From NCBI GenBank assembly GCA_009809945.1, contig WTPW01000998.1, positions 31,238 to 95,237 of the forward strand: 64,000 nucleotides of DNA, in the 5' to 3' direction. The stretch's first letter is position 1, and each line of letters begins with the position of its first letter. A model generated the notes under the pieces. That model was not told the origin of the DNA, did no database searches, and saw only the letters and a program-made list of their open reading frames with translations. Below, piece after piece: positions 12,901-24,325 of the stretch. Origin of the DNA: Gigaspora margarita. Taxonomy: Eukaryota > Glomeromycota > Glomeromycetes > Diversisporales > Gigasporaceae. The position numbers were made by a program, and so were the translations under genes.

Positions 12901-14063
12901 GCATACAAGAAATATGAAAAACAATATTAGCATTTGCCCTTAAAAAACGTAAGAATAAAAATCAGTGGCTTTCTGTTGTGGCACGAATTTTGAAAGAAAT
13001 CATCCTTATAGTGGTTCTTAGCTATATATCTTCACTTTTGCTGCAGGATCTAGAAAATAAACTAATATGGCAAATGTCGCGGTGTCATGAGGAAAGTAAA
13101 ATAGCCTTACAATAACGAAGTAAAAGGGTCTTAGTATAAATATCAAACTTCCAATCGTCGTCATCTATGCTGGATCCTATGATGCAATAGTTGAAAATGA
13201 TTTGAGACATGCCCGGAACTCTTTGGAATAATCGTCCCACAAAAATTTGAACATTGATAAATTTATGAAAATTTGAAGAGAAATTAGAAGGTAAAATTGG
13301 AACTTTTAACCAAACTATCAGCAATTAAACCACATTACTTCTGAAAATAAAACTCATATATTATCGACTCAACCGAATAAAGGACACTTCTCCTTAGTAT
13401 ATTCAAACGTGAATCCAGTGAATCTAACGGAGAAAAGAAAACGAAGGAAGTAAATCCCAATCATATAATGTAAATATGACCCAGCTAGTAATGCTAAAAG
13501 TAATACTTGAGGTTACATATCCATTGAACCTATTAAGAAGAAAAGTTATGAGTATGTTAATAACAACCGATTGTTACATGAATTCGAACAAGGCCCATAA
13601 AATAATTACCAACCCGGAACTTCGAAATAAAACATGATCAAATCAAAAAATCAGCGCTGTTTATTCGGGAAAGTGAAATAATAGGACGAATAGATATCAT
13701 TAAGCGTTGACAATAGAGACGCTTTACCCCATGAACAAGTGCTGAATCATATTCGCTTGCAGAAGAAAAAATAAAGTGCCCAATTGCACACTGTTACCAA
13801 AAGAGAGCAGCTCTGTGCGGATTCAACTGGCATTGCCAAAACCTTTGACTTTTAGCCATACTGTTACCAAAAGAGAGCAGTTCTACGAAGACTATCCCGC
13901 CTAGTCTAGAAATGCAAATCTTGCAATGCAGTGAAAATTTTTAAAATCGTAGAATTGAACAATCAGCGTTTTATATACCGATATATATTTAATCACGTTA
14001 CACCTAATCTTGTGTCATAATTGGTTAGTACATTGTCACGTGTTAAAGATGGTTCTGTTAGTG
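9986..14063. other. CpG-richer intergenic region, no gene recognised
   Basis: The longest frame (about 79 codons, minus strand, 13085-13324) resembles no family I know. Visible structure: ATATAGTGAA/ATATAATGAA remnants at 10340-10440; inverted ends CACATGTGATAATC at about 12112-12355, possibly a ~260-bp MITE; a direct repeat of TTCCAAATAACC; about four 18-bp units of the CACTTGTAACACCTTATT type at 12712-12780; a 21-bp direct repeat ACTGTTACCAAAAGAGAGCAG near 13790 and 13860; and a partial ATCACGTTACACCTAATCTT end near 13990. Confidence 0.5.
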
Positions 14064-14071
14064 ACACTTTA

Positions 14072-14239
14072 CTAGGGAACAGTATTGGAACCGTTTAAAA
14101 ATTGCTCTATAGTTCCGGGCAGAATTATGTTGGTCGTAGGCCGGAATTATTTTAATGCCGGCCAAATTAAACTGTTAAACGGTTAAACGATTAAACGATT
14201 AAGAAAAATTTTAGGCGGTTAAACAGTTCCAATCCCTAG
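14072..14239. mobile_element. hAT-type MITE (168 bp)
   Basis: The ends are CTAGGGAACAGTATTGGAAC and the complement of CTAGGGATTGGAACTG. The flanks ACACTTTA and TCACTTTA agree in 7 of 8 bases. The inside has GGTTAAACGATTAAACGATT repeats. It lies downstream of the transposase-like gene. Confidence 0.75.
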
Positions 14240-14401
14240 TCACTTTATAGTATTCTTTAATTCTGATTATAAAAGTTTAGATAAATGTTGTTTGGGTTAG
14301 TAAAAAATAGATAAGTCTGTATTAATAATAATGAGCAAAAGATATAAAATAAATAACAAAATAAGAATAGAACTACCATTTAAAATATAAGAAATATTGT
14401 A

Positions 14402-17400
14402 TTATACAACTTTGAAGAAATACATATTTTTTATATATAGATCATTTCTAAAATTATGATCACCACCAATGCATTCGCTATTATTACAATAATGAATAAA
14501 ATGTGCTGCATTATTTGTATTAACTTTGCTTATAGAATAGATCCTATGTGATTTTTGAAGCCTATAAACTGGGCATTCTAACTTCTTTTGGCTAGTAAGT
14601 TCAAACTCATTAATGATAATAAATGCGAAATGTCGATTATTCTTTTTATGGCTAAAAACTGATTGTAGAATCGCAAAACTGTCACCCTTTTCCTCGGATG
14701 CAATAGTAACAACATCACCGATATGCAGACAATACTGTGTGTCAGTCCCATTATTTCCTAAAAAACAACCGATTTCATAGTGTTGACATGAATCTTCGAC
14801 AAATGCTGATTTATAACCCATCTCTCGATATATCAATGCCAGTTTTTTACGAAATGTAGAATCATTTGGGAAATTTTCTTCAATCTTCTTTTTAGGTATG
14901 CGCTTTTTTAAGATTATGTTTGAGATGCATTCATCCTGCACGAGTAAAGAAATAATATAAAATTATTAATTTAAAATCTACTGCAATTCGATAAAAGTAT
15001 TTCATTCAAACCTTCATTTATATCTTCCGGATCAAAAGTGTTTTTAATAATAAACCAATCATTTGTTAAACGTTTTAATTGACATGGAAGATTCTTTAAA
15101 GCATTATTCGTAAAAGAAAAGCGTTTGTCAACACCACCATCAAATAGATGGCGTATTGCAAACAATGTCGTATACCGTTTTAGCAAGTCAAGATCTATAT
15201 TTTTCCGATTTGTCTGTGATACTATATTTTTAAATATATGGTGCACCATTTTTTTTTTCCTACACCCATATTTAGCAAAGTCGCATAATTTTTTGCATGT
15301 TGAACTAAATGATAATTCGCATGCAAGTTCGGAAGATTTTCAAAATCTTGGAAAGCCTGGTTTGTAATTGTCATTGTTTTTTTTTATGTTTAAAGTGTGT
15401 GATTGTTATGGTTATTATATTGATAAATATTTATTTAATAAACAATGCACTTAATTATACCTGCGAGAGTATTTTTCTTTCACTATCCAAACATTCACGC
15501 AATTCAATATAATCATCTTCCGTAAAAGACTGTTTAAATGATATTGTCATTGATTTTGCCGTTAACACCCAACATTTTAACCACAGCTTTACAGCTAGAT
15601 CACTTCGAGAAACACCTGTTCGCTTCTGAAATGAAGTTAGTTCAGGATTTCTAAAGGACGAAGGTTTTAAGAATCTACTAAGAACAAATGGGATCATCAT
15701 GGCCAAATGTAAGCAATCTGACATCATGAAACTATCAATATGAGAGATCGGATTCAGTAACTTCTGCCATGTCCTTGGATATTCGAATGATTTCCAAAAT
15801 TTAATAAATTCCAATTTTCTTTCACTAGAAAGTGCTTCAATTGTTATCTTGATAAATCTTAATACCTTTCCAGCTGTAAGATGGTAGACATCATGTGGAC
15901 ACTGAAGATGTCTCTCTCTTTTTAGTCTATCAAGTATTGGTGGTTGTAAATGTAATCCATATTTTGTGGCGAGTTCTTTACGTTTTGTTATAGTTAGTGC
16001 CACAGAAATTTCTTTGAATTGATCATCTGTAAGATGATGGTAGCGGGAAACCAATGACAAATCAAGACCTTCAGAGGTCCAAGAATCTTTCACTACATTG
16101 CATGTACGATATCCTCTTATTGCGCCATGCCTTTTGACTCCGGCCAAGTCATTCCCCTGTGGTAGGTTGGCGGTTACGTCGCCGAGACTTGCAATAATGA
16201 GGCATTGGTTTCCTTGCACATTCATCATTATTCCTTTTTCTAGTTGTTCCATCTCATTAATGAAAGGCATAATGAATTCATTAAAACAACCTCCAAATGG
16301 AATGAACCCAAGTACAAAATGATTCTTTAAATGCTTTCTTTCGTTAAAAGGTAAATTGCCGATTTGGATATAAACACCTCCCAGTGAATGATAGACATTA
16401 CGGTATGTCCCAAATTCGTCATAATAAAGATCAATATACAATTTATAAACTGGGAGGTTCATTTCAGATACCTCTAATGCAGCAAATTCGGATGGATGTT
16501 TGTAATAATATGCAACATCTCTTAACTTCCAATGCCCTTGATGCTTATAAAGAATCTCACGAATAAAAATCAAAGAAGAACCATTAATATTATTTTTACT
16601 ATAAAGTATAACAATTGTGACGATTTTTACAATATTCTGTAATTCGACAACTATAACTGCATTTTCTATTTCTCTATCTAACAACCACAATTCATTATGC
16701 GACCTGTTTCTTCGATTATTACTCTTCAAGTTATTTGGCAGTTCTTCAAATGTCAAAATACGTTGAACTGTTATTTTGAGCTTGCCATCTACATCCACTA
16801 TTGCTAAAATTCGACCGAATCTATTTGTTGTCACTGATTCTTTATAGACTATAAACTCTCTACATGTATATGTTGCTAAAATTAACATTCATAACGTAAT
16901 TATTGTTTTTAATATTATGATTATATTTCATTAAATTTTGCAAAGAAATAAGAAACTAATAAATAGCTTACTCCCATTGAGTTGTATAGACGCACATCTG
17001 AATCGTGGAAATTCTTTCCATATATTTCCATGCCAAAGTTCTTTATTTTTTTTGACATTCTGACCAGGCCCAAAATACATTTGGCTAAATAATAAAGGGT
17101 TATTGAGAGAATGCCAAATTATATCAATAATAGATAAGTAATACATCTCTTTAATATTTTTAGATGTGGACGGTGTATTTTTGCTTAAAATATGAATTTT
17201 TCGTGTTTTGATTGGAAGTAAAGGTAGTCTTTGCCGATACTTCCTAAACCGACGAATATTCGTTACTACATCTTCACTCTTAAACTGTGAATGATAAATT
17301 ATATCTACTAATTCGTTATAAGCTTGCGTAGCTATTTGAATATATATAATAAATTAGATTTCATTAATTTTTAATAATAAGTAAGCTTTTTACATACATA

Positions 17401-17965
17401 TGCTGTGTTTTTGAATCCAGCAAAACATTAACGCTTCAGTAAGGTTTTTAAAATATGGGGAAAATTCTCCACTAATAGATGGCATTTCTTCGATGTTTAA
17501 TGCTTCGTCAATAATTTTATCAGATTCTTCACTTAGCGCTTCATTCGTAGAATCTATTGACATTTCATCATCACTTAACATTGTATCATCTTCATTTAAC
17601 ATTTCATCAAATTCTTCACCATCAAATTCTTCACCATCAAATTCTTCACCATCAAACTCTTCACCGTCAAATGCTTCACCGTCAAATGTTTCACTGCCAA
17701 ATGCTTCACCATCAAATGCTTCATCATCAAATGCTACATTATTGAATGCTTCACCATCGAACTCTTCACTGAACAAATCTTCATTTGGTATTATATAATC
17801 AGTTTCTACCTCACAAACGTTCATTCTTTCATAATTAGCTTCTTCATTAGTGTGTTTTGCGTTGTTCAAATGTGAGTTGATTGTTTTGCGTGGGTGTCTT
17901 ATATAATTTTGACGTTGTCTATAGGATACATAGCGATTGCGAAACATTGTAAAAATTCGTAACAT
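14402..17965 (-). CDS. Transposase-like protein, CACTA/Plavaka-type, five exons
   Basis: Exons inferred: 17965-17398 (acidic N-terminus with DGEEF/DGEAF repeats), 17331-16972, 16875-15461, 15356-14982 and 14935-14402. Introns begin GTATGT, GTAAGC, GTATAA and GTAGAT, and the first three joins keep frame. Exon 2 has MYFGPG and ELWHGNIWKEFPRF. Exon 3 has DLYYDEFGTYRNVYHSLGG, LGFIPFGG and NLPQGNDLAGVKRHGA, then PPILDRLKRERHLQCPHDVYH. This order resembles Tnp2/Plavaka transposases (an acidic residue after the first strand, a GFIP block, a DxP block, a late D..H block); assignment is from memory. The position where I expect Asp before LPQGN is Asn, and a Cys in the following RGYRTC block is Tyr. 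In exon 4 a run of nine A at 15250-15258 shifts the frame, and the last junction is then out of phase, so either the copy is decaying or the assembly has homopolymer errors. Confidence 0.68.
17595..17770 (-). repeat. 15-bp in-frame tandem repeat
   Basis: About ten units of the TTCACCATCAAATTC type (plus strand), coding Asp-Gly-Glu-Glu/Ala-Phe on the minus strand inside exon 1 of the transposase-like gene. Units vary mainly at the Glu/Ala codon. The opposite strand reads as a Ser/Pro/Asn-rich frame, which I take as a shadow. Confidence 0.85.
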
Positions 17966-18123
17966 TTAATAAAAAAAAAAAAAAAGAGCAAGAACAATAA
18001 AAGGATATTTATTGTGAAATATTATTATCTGGATTTTGAATTTAAAGCCCAGAATCTATAGTATAAATATTATTTTATCTCATGACATTATTTTAATTAT
18101 TTTTCTTTTCTCTCAAAATAATA
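17966..18123. promoter_or_regulatory. Shared divergent intergenic region
   Basis: 158 bp separate the two opposed start codons. It contains an A15 run next to the minus-strand gene and AT-rich sequence, but no clear TATA box. The short head-to-head spacing suggests a common promoter for a two-gene element. Confidence 0.45.
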
Positions 18124-19684
18124 ATGAGCTCTAGAAATGCAAAGAAGCGTGCAAATGAAAAATTAAGCACGACTAACTCAAATAAAAGGGGCCACGAAAG
18201 AAAAGAAGTTGTTGCCTCAACAGATGACCCTAATGATCCTTTAGATGATATTATTATCCCACAAAGTAAAAATGCGGGCATTAAAAAAGGTCACAAGCGG
18301 CAAGAATTAGTTGCTTCATCTTTAAATGACTATGATAACAATACACAAAGTAAAAGTAAAAGATGACGCAAGAAGAAGCACGAAACAACTATGTCTCAAT
18401 CATCACAAATAATTAATAATCTTTTAAACGACAATGATACTGCTCTTAATGATATTTCTAATGATAATGATATTCTTGACGATTCTAATGATGTTGATCT
18501 TCTTGATATTTTTAATGATGATGACGATGCTTTTAACNAAGTTGATGAACTCGCAGATCAAAGTTCACTTTCGAGACCAATGTCAACTCCAGAAACAGGA
18601 TCCAATAATCAAAATACATTAATGCTTGAATCAAGGACTAATAATCGAATTCAAAAANAAATTATTTCTTCAAATAGAACATTGCCTTCAAGACTAGTGA
18701 CAACGCCTAATTCAAGAGAAAATAGTCCGATCTATTATAACTCAATATCAGAGCTAGAACCAAGAAATGAATTTAATTTTTCAAATGGAATTTCGAGGAC
18801 AAAACCAGTAACAGGTTCAGATTCAAGAACCAATAATCAATTTAACTATAATTCATTCAATAAAACTTTGAATTCAAGACAGACGACTACTTTGATCTTT
18901 CATTCTGNCACAATTAATGAAGTTGTTCCTTCACCTTTTGATAAANTGTCGATTTACCAGCTCTGTTCGTGGTTGTGCAAGAATCCCAGCATTCTGCAAC
19001 TAGCAAATAATATGCATTTATCAATGCAAGCGTCTGTTTTAGAGGGATCACAATTTATACCTTTTACTTCTCCTGGGTCATCAACTACATTGCAAAACCA
19101 AGGGGATAAGATACAGGCTAATCGTGATTTTTTAGAAGAACTTAAATGTCTCTTTCTTCGTGTTCAAAATCCTAGGAAAGGCGCATTTGAGGAGTTGGTA
19201 CTAAAAATTTTTAGGTGTGAGCTCAATTCCACTGAAGGTGTTGAATATCTTCATATAGCAAATAGACACTTTGTGACTTTAGAAACAGCTTAGTCAATAA
19301 CGTTATGGATCTGGTTAGCGATTTTAAGGAGACAAGGTTATTTTAGTATTATATTTCAATTTAATAATATTTTTTAATTCATTATAGATTCAAATATTTT
19401 ATTACAGATCTATCACAGGCCATTTGCAAAAAGAAGAAATTTTAGCTTTTGTAGATGAATCTGCAACCGCGCATGTGCTAAGTCGGTGGTTAAATGCCAC
19501 TAATAACGATGAACTAAAGGCACAAAATTCTATGCATCACTTATGTAAATTTATCCAGCAAGCATTCGCTATTAATTATTCATCAAGAAATATTGAAAAG
19601 ATGAAACCCTTGGATAAATTAACAAAGGACATCACAGTACCCTCGCGAAATGGAAAAAACTTTGCAAGCAATTTACGTTTATAA
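18124..19684 (+). CDS. Partner protein of the transposase-like gene, unknown family
   Basis: I do not recognise the family. One frame runs from 18124 to about 19260, broken by a TGA at 18364-18366 between KSKR and RKKKHETT; CGA to TGA is a likely origin, and the joined Lys/Arg cluster looks like a nuclear localisation signal. The N-terminal part is basic. A stretch rich in Asp and Asn (LLDIFNDDDDAFN) and a Ser/Thr/Asn-rich middle follow. The C-terminal part has IYQLCSWLCKNPSILQLANN and FLEELKCLFLRVQNPRKGAF. Near 19275 the frame must shift by one to read on to DLVSDFKETR; a GT...AG intron at 19337-19407 then leads in frame to SITGHLQKEEILAFVDE and a stop at 19684. Four single N bases fall inside. 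A DNA-binding helper of the neighbouring transposase is an inference from the head-to-head position only. Confidence 0.5.
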
Positions 19685-20720
19685 CTTGTTTACTTCTAAG
19701 TTCATTTGCTTAATTTCACACTTATTTCACAATATTTTTCTTTAATAATTATATATATATATTAAGCAATTGCTTTATTTCATAGTACACTTATTTCACA
19801 CTAGCAACAGTACTCGAATATGTCTAATATAAGTCAAATATCTCGTATTATTTAAAAATAACTGCTTCTATTAATTTAAAAATCTATATTATCTGATACT
19901 TTCTAGAAGTTTTTCAAATGTTATTTACATAATTTTTGTTATTTGAAGAATGGGTGATAAGAAATTTGCGGGCTTTGACCCAGTTAGAGCTTGCGCTTTT
20001 AACCTGCTATTTTTTTTAGTAAGGTTTGAGTAAGCTTTGTGAACAGGCCCAACTAAGTAAAAATATTAATTTAATCATTTCTTTAAATCAGAACTTGTGT
20101 ACGAATTCACTTAGCCACCTATAATGGGGTAGCCTCTTTCTTATTCAGTAAGTTAAATGAACCCATAGAAGAAAATATAATAATATTTTATGAGGAATGG
20201 CGTATTTTATGAAACAAGCAAACTATGATTACATTAAGTATGAATTAGAATTGGGATTGCTAAAATAAGGATACAGAAGAAAAATTTAGTCCAAGTATTT
20301 TAAATGGTCAAGCTCATTTGCCAACGTTATAGCCTAAAATTGATTTGGCGATAAAAATAAAAAAATGTTTTTAATATTTTAATATAATAAACAACTAACT
20401 ACTCACAAGTCACTACGATAACGCGAGTACTCTTCCTGAAATTTGACATGACCACTGCACACGACTAAAAATAAACTAACGATTCAAGAACAGGTGTGGA
20501 CAAGTAATAAATAAAATAAAAAAAGGAATCGCCTGAACAAGCTAATCAAAATAAGGTACAGTAAGTTAGCCTAAAATAAAATGTTCGACTTCGAATGCAA
20601 GTGCTTATTGTTATTGAATATAGAGCGAATCCAAATCTATTGATGATCGTTTGGTGCATACAGTAAGTACAAAATAGGTCATCAATGCGTCTCAGCTACT
20701 TCTTTATCATTTAATCTGAA
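19685..20720. other. Intergenic, no gene seen
   Basis: Two CACTTATTTCACA copies at about 19720 and 19790 could be subterminal repeats of the two-gene element, but no matching end was found on the other side. The rest is stop-rich. Confidence 0.4.
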
Positions 20721-20725
20721 ATCTG

Positions 20726-20890
20726 TAAGTTAAAATTGTGAGTTTTGACTATAGCGAATTTAGTACCAGAAAAGTTGTATTATATAACTAATTTATAATG
20801 TTTTGATACGTATGTATGTTACATAATACTACTATATTTATCTACACTAAATTCGCTATAGTGAAAACTTAAATTCTCATTCTGTAGCAC
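20726..20890. mobile_element. Small MITE with GACTATAGCGAATTTAGT ends
   Basis: GAGTTTTGACTATAGCGAAT at the left and its near complement at the right (about 20848-20886). About 165 bp, non-coding. A string of isolated N bases follows at 20911-21122. Confidence 0.6.
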
Positions 20891-21861
20891 TTACATTTAT
20901 TCTAAGTTGTNAAGACTTCGTAATAATATTGTGATAAAATAATTTTGATTTTTTTANGATATAATTCTGGTATTNTAAAAAAATAAAAAAATAACTTTAA
21001 TACTAAACTTGTTATAATTTGTAGCAAAATTTTAACGATATTAAATTGATACCATCACAATTTCTTATCAATTTGCNTGAAGATATTATAATTGTATATT
21101 TACNATTTCTATACGATTTTGNCATGATTTAGATATAATATCAAAATAAGATTTTATCTGTATATTAACAAAATAAACTGTAACAATATTATGAAGATTA
21201 AGTAACTAATTCGTAACAACTTTGTAACAGCTTTGTTGCAAAACACAGGGTTTCTGTAAAGTATTCACTACACAAAACTAACCAGAAATAATCAGTAACC
21301 CCAATAACTTTACTTAGAAGATAAAGTATGCTTACCAGTTACCATATTGTAGAGTGAAGGTAACTGGAAACGTTTGTCTAAAGCCATTTTATTACGTTAG
21401 ATTTAGATAAACTTTTGTTTCTAACTGTTTAATTTGAATAGGTACAAACTCTTAATCAGGGCTTAGTATTTAAATTTGGTCAGTTATTGAGATACATTTG
21501 GGTTTGTCATCCGTATATTAATATGTCTTGTACGTATGTAGATTCTTTAATGCGTTTGTTTTATTAGTAATAAATCTCACATTTAACCACTCTATTATTT
21601 ACTAAATATAAGTAATCTCTTTTGCCTATATTTATTAGTTTGTAAGCTTCTTTACACGAAGATTTTTTTTCGTTTGCTAGAATTAATAAAATTATGTATT
21701 TCGATTGGTTAATTATCACGGGCAATCACAGGTATATCTACCAAAATTAACCAATCATATAAATGTCTCTGAACCGGGTGAAAAAATAGAACCGATTCTG
21801 AATTCTAACAAACCTCCCTAGCACATGAGCAGGTTCACATGCTTGTTACAAAAACGCCCTT

Positions 21862-22220
21862 GCTCTCCCACAAAAAATTGTTCACCCCCTGTAATATTGG
21901 CCAATCGAATTTCAGGATCAGGTGTAACGTAAAATTCGAAACGAAGCCACCTTTTTACAAAAAAACACAAATAGCTTTAATTTTTAATTAGGAAACCACC
22001 TTCTGCGGCCTAATTAAAAATGTTCCTCGTGAAATTTTACTGATAGAGCATTCTAACCCTACACTGTTCTCACCCTAACCCCAACTATAACGCGTTTTTA
22101 GTTTTATACGCCACTTTTTACTTAGAAAAATAAACGTTTGTTTTGACTATCACGTTACACCTGATCTTAAATTTTGATTGGCCAAAATTTTAGAGGGTGA
22201 ACAATTTTTTGTGGGATAGC
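21862..22220. mobile_element. MITE with ~68-bp inverted ends
   Basis: CTCCCACAAAAAATTGTTCA at the left and its complement at the right. The arms continue through TTGGCCAATCGAATTT and GATCAGGTGTAACGT. The inside is non-coding. No target duplication was found. Related half-ends occur near 5990 and 13990. Confidence 0.75.
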
Positions 22221-23110
22221 TACCTAAGTCTGTTACAAAACCTAATCCTTGCACGACCCCTGTAATACTGTACTGTATGCAAATGTCAATGGTCCAATAG
22301 TTTTGATGGACATTGGATGTCTAAGAACCAATAATTTGATTAGCATTGGACATTCATATGTTCAAAGAATCATGATTGGACGACCAATCCGAAGGTGTCC
22401 AAATGTCCAATTTTGTCCAATGTGCATCATTATGTTATCCCATTACTACCGGTATAAGTTGTACAGTGACCTTTTATTACTATATTCTTAATTACAGTTT
22501 TCACTTTTTACCCCTTACTTAAAAATACTGTAATCTACTTACATCCTGTAACGTAAAGCAGTTTTTCATTTATTTATTTTTTTTTTCAACAAAAAAATTA
22601 CAAATGGCGTAATACTGTAATATGATAATCGAAATTTAATTTTTTAAACCTAATTTATAAATAACGAAACTATAATTTAATTCTTATATCTCTATCAGTA
22701 ATACTATTACAAAAAATAGGAATGAACAACACTTTACATTATCATCATATGTCCAGGGCATAATGGGTATACTAAAAATGGCAAATTCTATAGGGAAGAT
22801 CTGAGCAAATATAACGGAGAACTTTCTGTTCTAGCAAAGTAACACAGTTCCATATTGGATATATTTTCAGTATTTAGTATTTAATAAAACTATTTTATCG
22901 TGAACTCTTTTTTTTTTTTTTTAAGTATCAAATGTCTTTTTCTTTGATGAATAACAAAAATGGAGTTATTTAAGTGCAATTTCGATCGCAAGTGTAATTC
23001 CATTGTGAATTATTCCTTTTCTATAATAATCATTCATCGTAGCAAACATTCTAGAAAAGGATATACTTTATACGTCCCTTATTGAGTATGATCAAAAAAA
23101 AAAGAATTCG
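22221..23110. other. Upstream region of the HMG/Zn-cluster gene
   Basis: 22270-22440 is rich in ATTGGACATTGG-like inverted units (GGTCCAAT, ATTGGACATT, TTTGTCCAAT). The rest is AT-rich without coding signal. ACATTCTAGAAAAGG at about 23047 resembles a heat-shock element but is not compelling. Confidence 0.4.
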
Positions 23111-23111
23111 G

Positions 23112-23119
23112 TATATATA
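23112..23119 (+). promoter_or_regulatory. Candidate TATA box
   Basis: TATATATA, 58 bases before the start codon of the gene at 23177, followed by a pyrimidine-containing leader. The spacing is plausible for a fungal core promoter. Confidence 0.45.
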
Positions 23120-23176
23120 GAAGTCGTTTTACCGAAATTTTTCACTCTATGTTTAAGTAAATTAAACAAATGAAAA

Positions 23177-24325
23177 ATGGATGACAATTTCTCAATCCCA
23201 TCTCATTACGAATTTGAAGTAATGGGATCGGAATTAAATTTAAATACACTATCATACAATACTAGTAACTCTTCATCTTTATTCATAAAACCACCTGTTT
23301 TTCCGACAATAAGTATCGACAGTTTAATTTCAATGCCAAATAACGATTATCCTTATAATGGTTTCAAAATTTATTGTAAAGAATTCCGGTCACGAGGAAT
23401 TAACCTCATACATATGGTGATGTCACGGCTTTGGAGCCAGGAACAGCCAAATGTGAAACAAGAATATGTAAATATTGCAGTTAATGCAAACCGTAAATAT
23501 AAAGAAAAGTGGCCTCATATACCAAGACATCGATATCAACAATTTCCAATTAATCAATCATTATCCCCCGCTGATACCTCAAAAACAATTCCGACTCACT
23601 CAATAAATAATACTTCATCTTCTATTCCGGCAATAGAAACAACTGAATTATATTATGGATTGAATACTATTTATTCTTCTCAAGAGATACTAAGACATCG
23701 ATATCAACAATTACCAATTAATCAATCATCATCCCCCGCTGATACCTTAAAAACAATTCCGACTCACTCAATAAATAATTCTTCGTCTTCTATTCCGGAA
23801 ATAGAAACAACGGAGTTTTATTATGAAATGAGTACTATTTCTTCTTCTCAAGAAATTGTCAATCCGTTAGATAATTGTAATCAAACAGGCTTGATACCAC
23901 CTACCGAGAATTTGAACAAACGACCTACGTCCAGAACCAATACCTCCGCAGCTTGTAATCATTGTAAAAAGTCAAAAATCAGATGCAAAAATTCGGGCAA
24001 TAGCCCATGTGAACGATGCATTAAGAGAAAATTCGAATGCACATTCAGTCCCCAAAAAAAGAGAGGCCCTAAAAACAATAGGTTGAACATGACTAATTGT
24101 ACAGTTGTTCAAAAATTGGACAAATGGCATAAAGATTATGAAAGAAAAGTCAATAAACTCGGATATTGTGTACAAAGAACCGTCATTGCTCCAGGTACAT
24201 CAAACCAAGATGACGCTTTACAAATTTTGACATTACCCATAGAAGAGTCCACAGCATACACATCGGTCAATTGTGAAAGTGGAATATCAAATAATTCATC
24301 AATTTTGTCACCTCATCAATTTTAG
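23177..24325 (+). CDS. HMG-box plus Zn2Cys6 transcription regulator
   Basis: 382 residues, single exon, no lesion. Residues about 58-113 (DYPYNGFKIYCKEF ... LWSQEQPNVKQEYVNIA ... YKEKWP) follow the fungal MATA-type HMG-box pattern: N-x-F-x-I-Y near the start, a Trp in helix 2, and the E-x-P-x-V-K-x-x-Y segment. Residues 260-288 (ACNHCKKSKIRC ... CERCIKRKFEC) form a Zn2Cys6 cluster, C-x2-C-x6-C-x7-C-x2-C-x6-C, followed by basic KKRGPK. Between the domains a 56-residue block starting RHRYQQ is repeated in tandem (DNA 23525-23692 and 23693-23860). The product is likely a nuclear DNA-binding protein. No C-terminal fungal-specific regulator domain is present. The first ATG of the frame lies after a TATATATA box and was chosen as start. 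An HMG box and a binuclear cluster in one chain is unusual; the HMG part is divergent, so its call is less sure than the zinc cluster. Confidence 0.82.
   Translation: MDDNFSIPSHYEFEVMGSELNLNTLSYNTSNSSSLFIKPPVFPTISIDSLISMPNNDYPYNGFKIYCKEFRSRGINLIHMVMSRLWSQEQPNVKQEYVNIAVNANRKYKEKWPHIPRHRYQQFPINQSLSPADTSKTIPTHSINNTSSSIPAIETTELYYGLNTIYSSQEILRHRYQQLPINQSSSPADTLKTIPTHSINNSSSSIPEIETTEFYYEMSTISSSQEIVNPLDNCNQTGLIPPTENLNKRPTSRTNTSAACNHCKKSKIRCKNSGNSPCERCIKRKFECTFSPQKKRGPKNNRLNMTNCTVVQKLDKWHKDYERKVNKLGYCVQRTVIAPGTSNQDDALQILTLPIEESTAYTSVNCESGISNNSSILSPHQF
23525..23860 (+). repeat. 168-bp in-frame tandem duplication
   Basis: Two adjacent 168-bp copies (56 codons each) inside the HMG/Zn-cluster gene. They differ at a modest number of positions, many of which change an amino acid (FPINQSLS versus LPINQSSS). 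The duplication lengthens the Ser/Thr/Asn-rich linker without breaking frame. Confidence 0.9.

Noticed and set aside
13085..13324. 79-codon minus-strand frame as a small gene
   Set aside because: No recognisable motif, no start context or promoter, and the length is compatible with chance in this composition.
17493..17798. Plus-strand Ser/Pro/Asn repeat frame
   Set aside because: Antisense shadow of the DGEEF repeats in exon 1 of the minus-strand transposase-like gene, which has splice-consistent neighbours.
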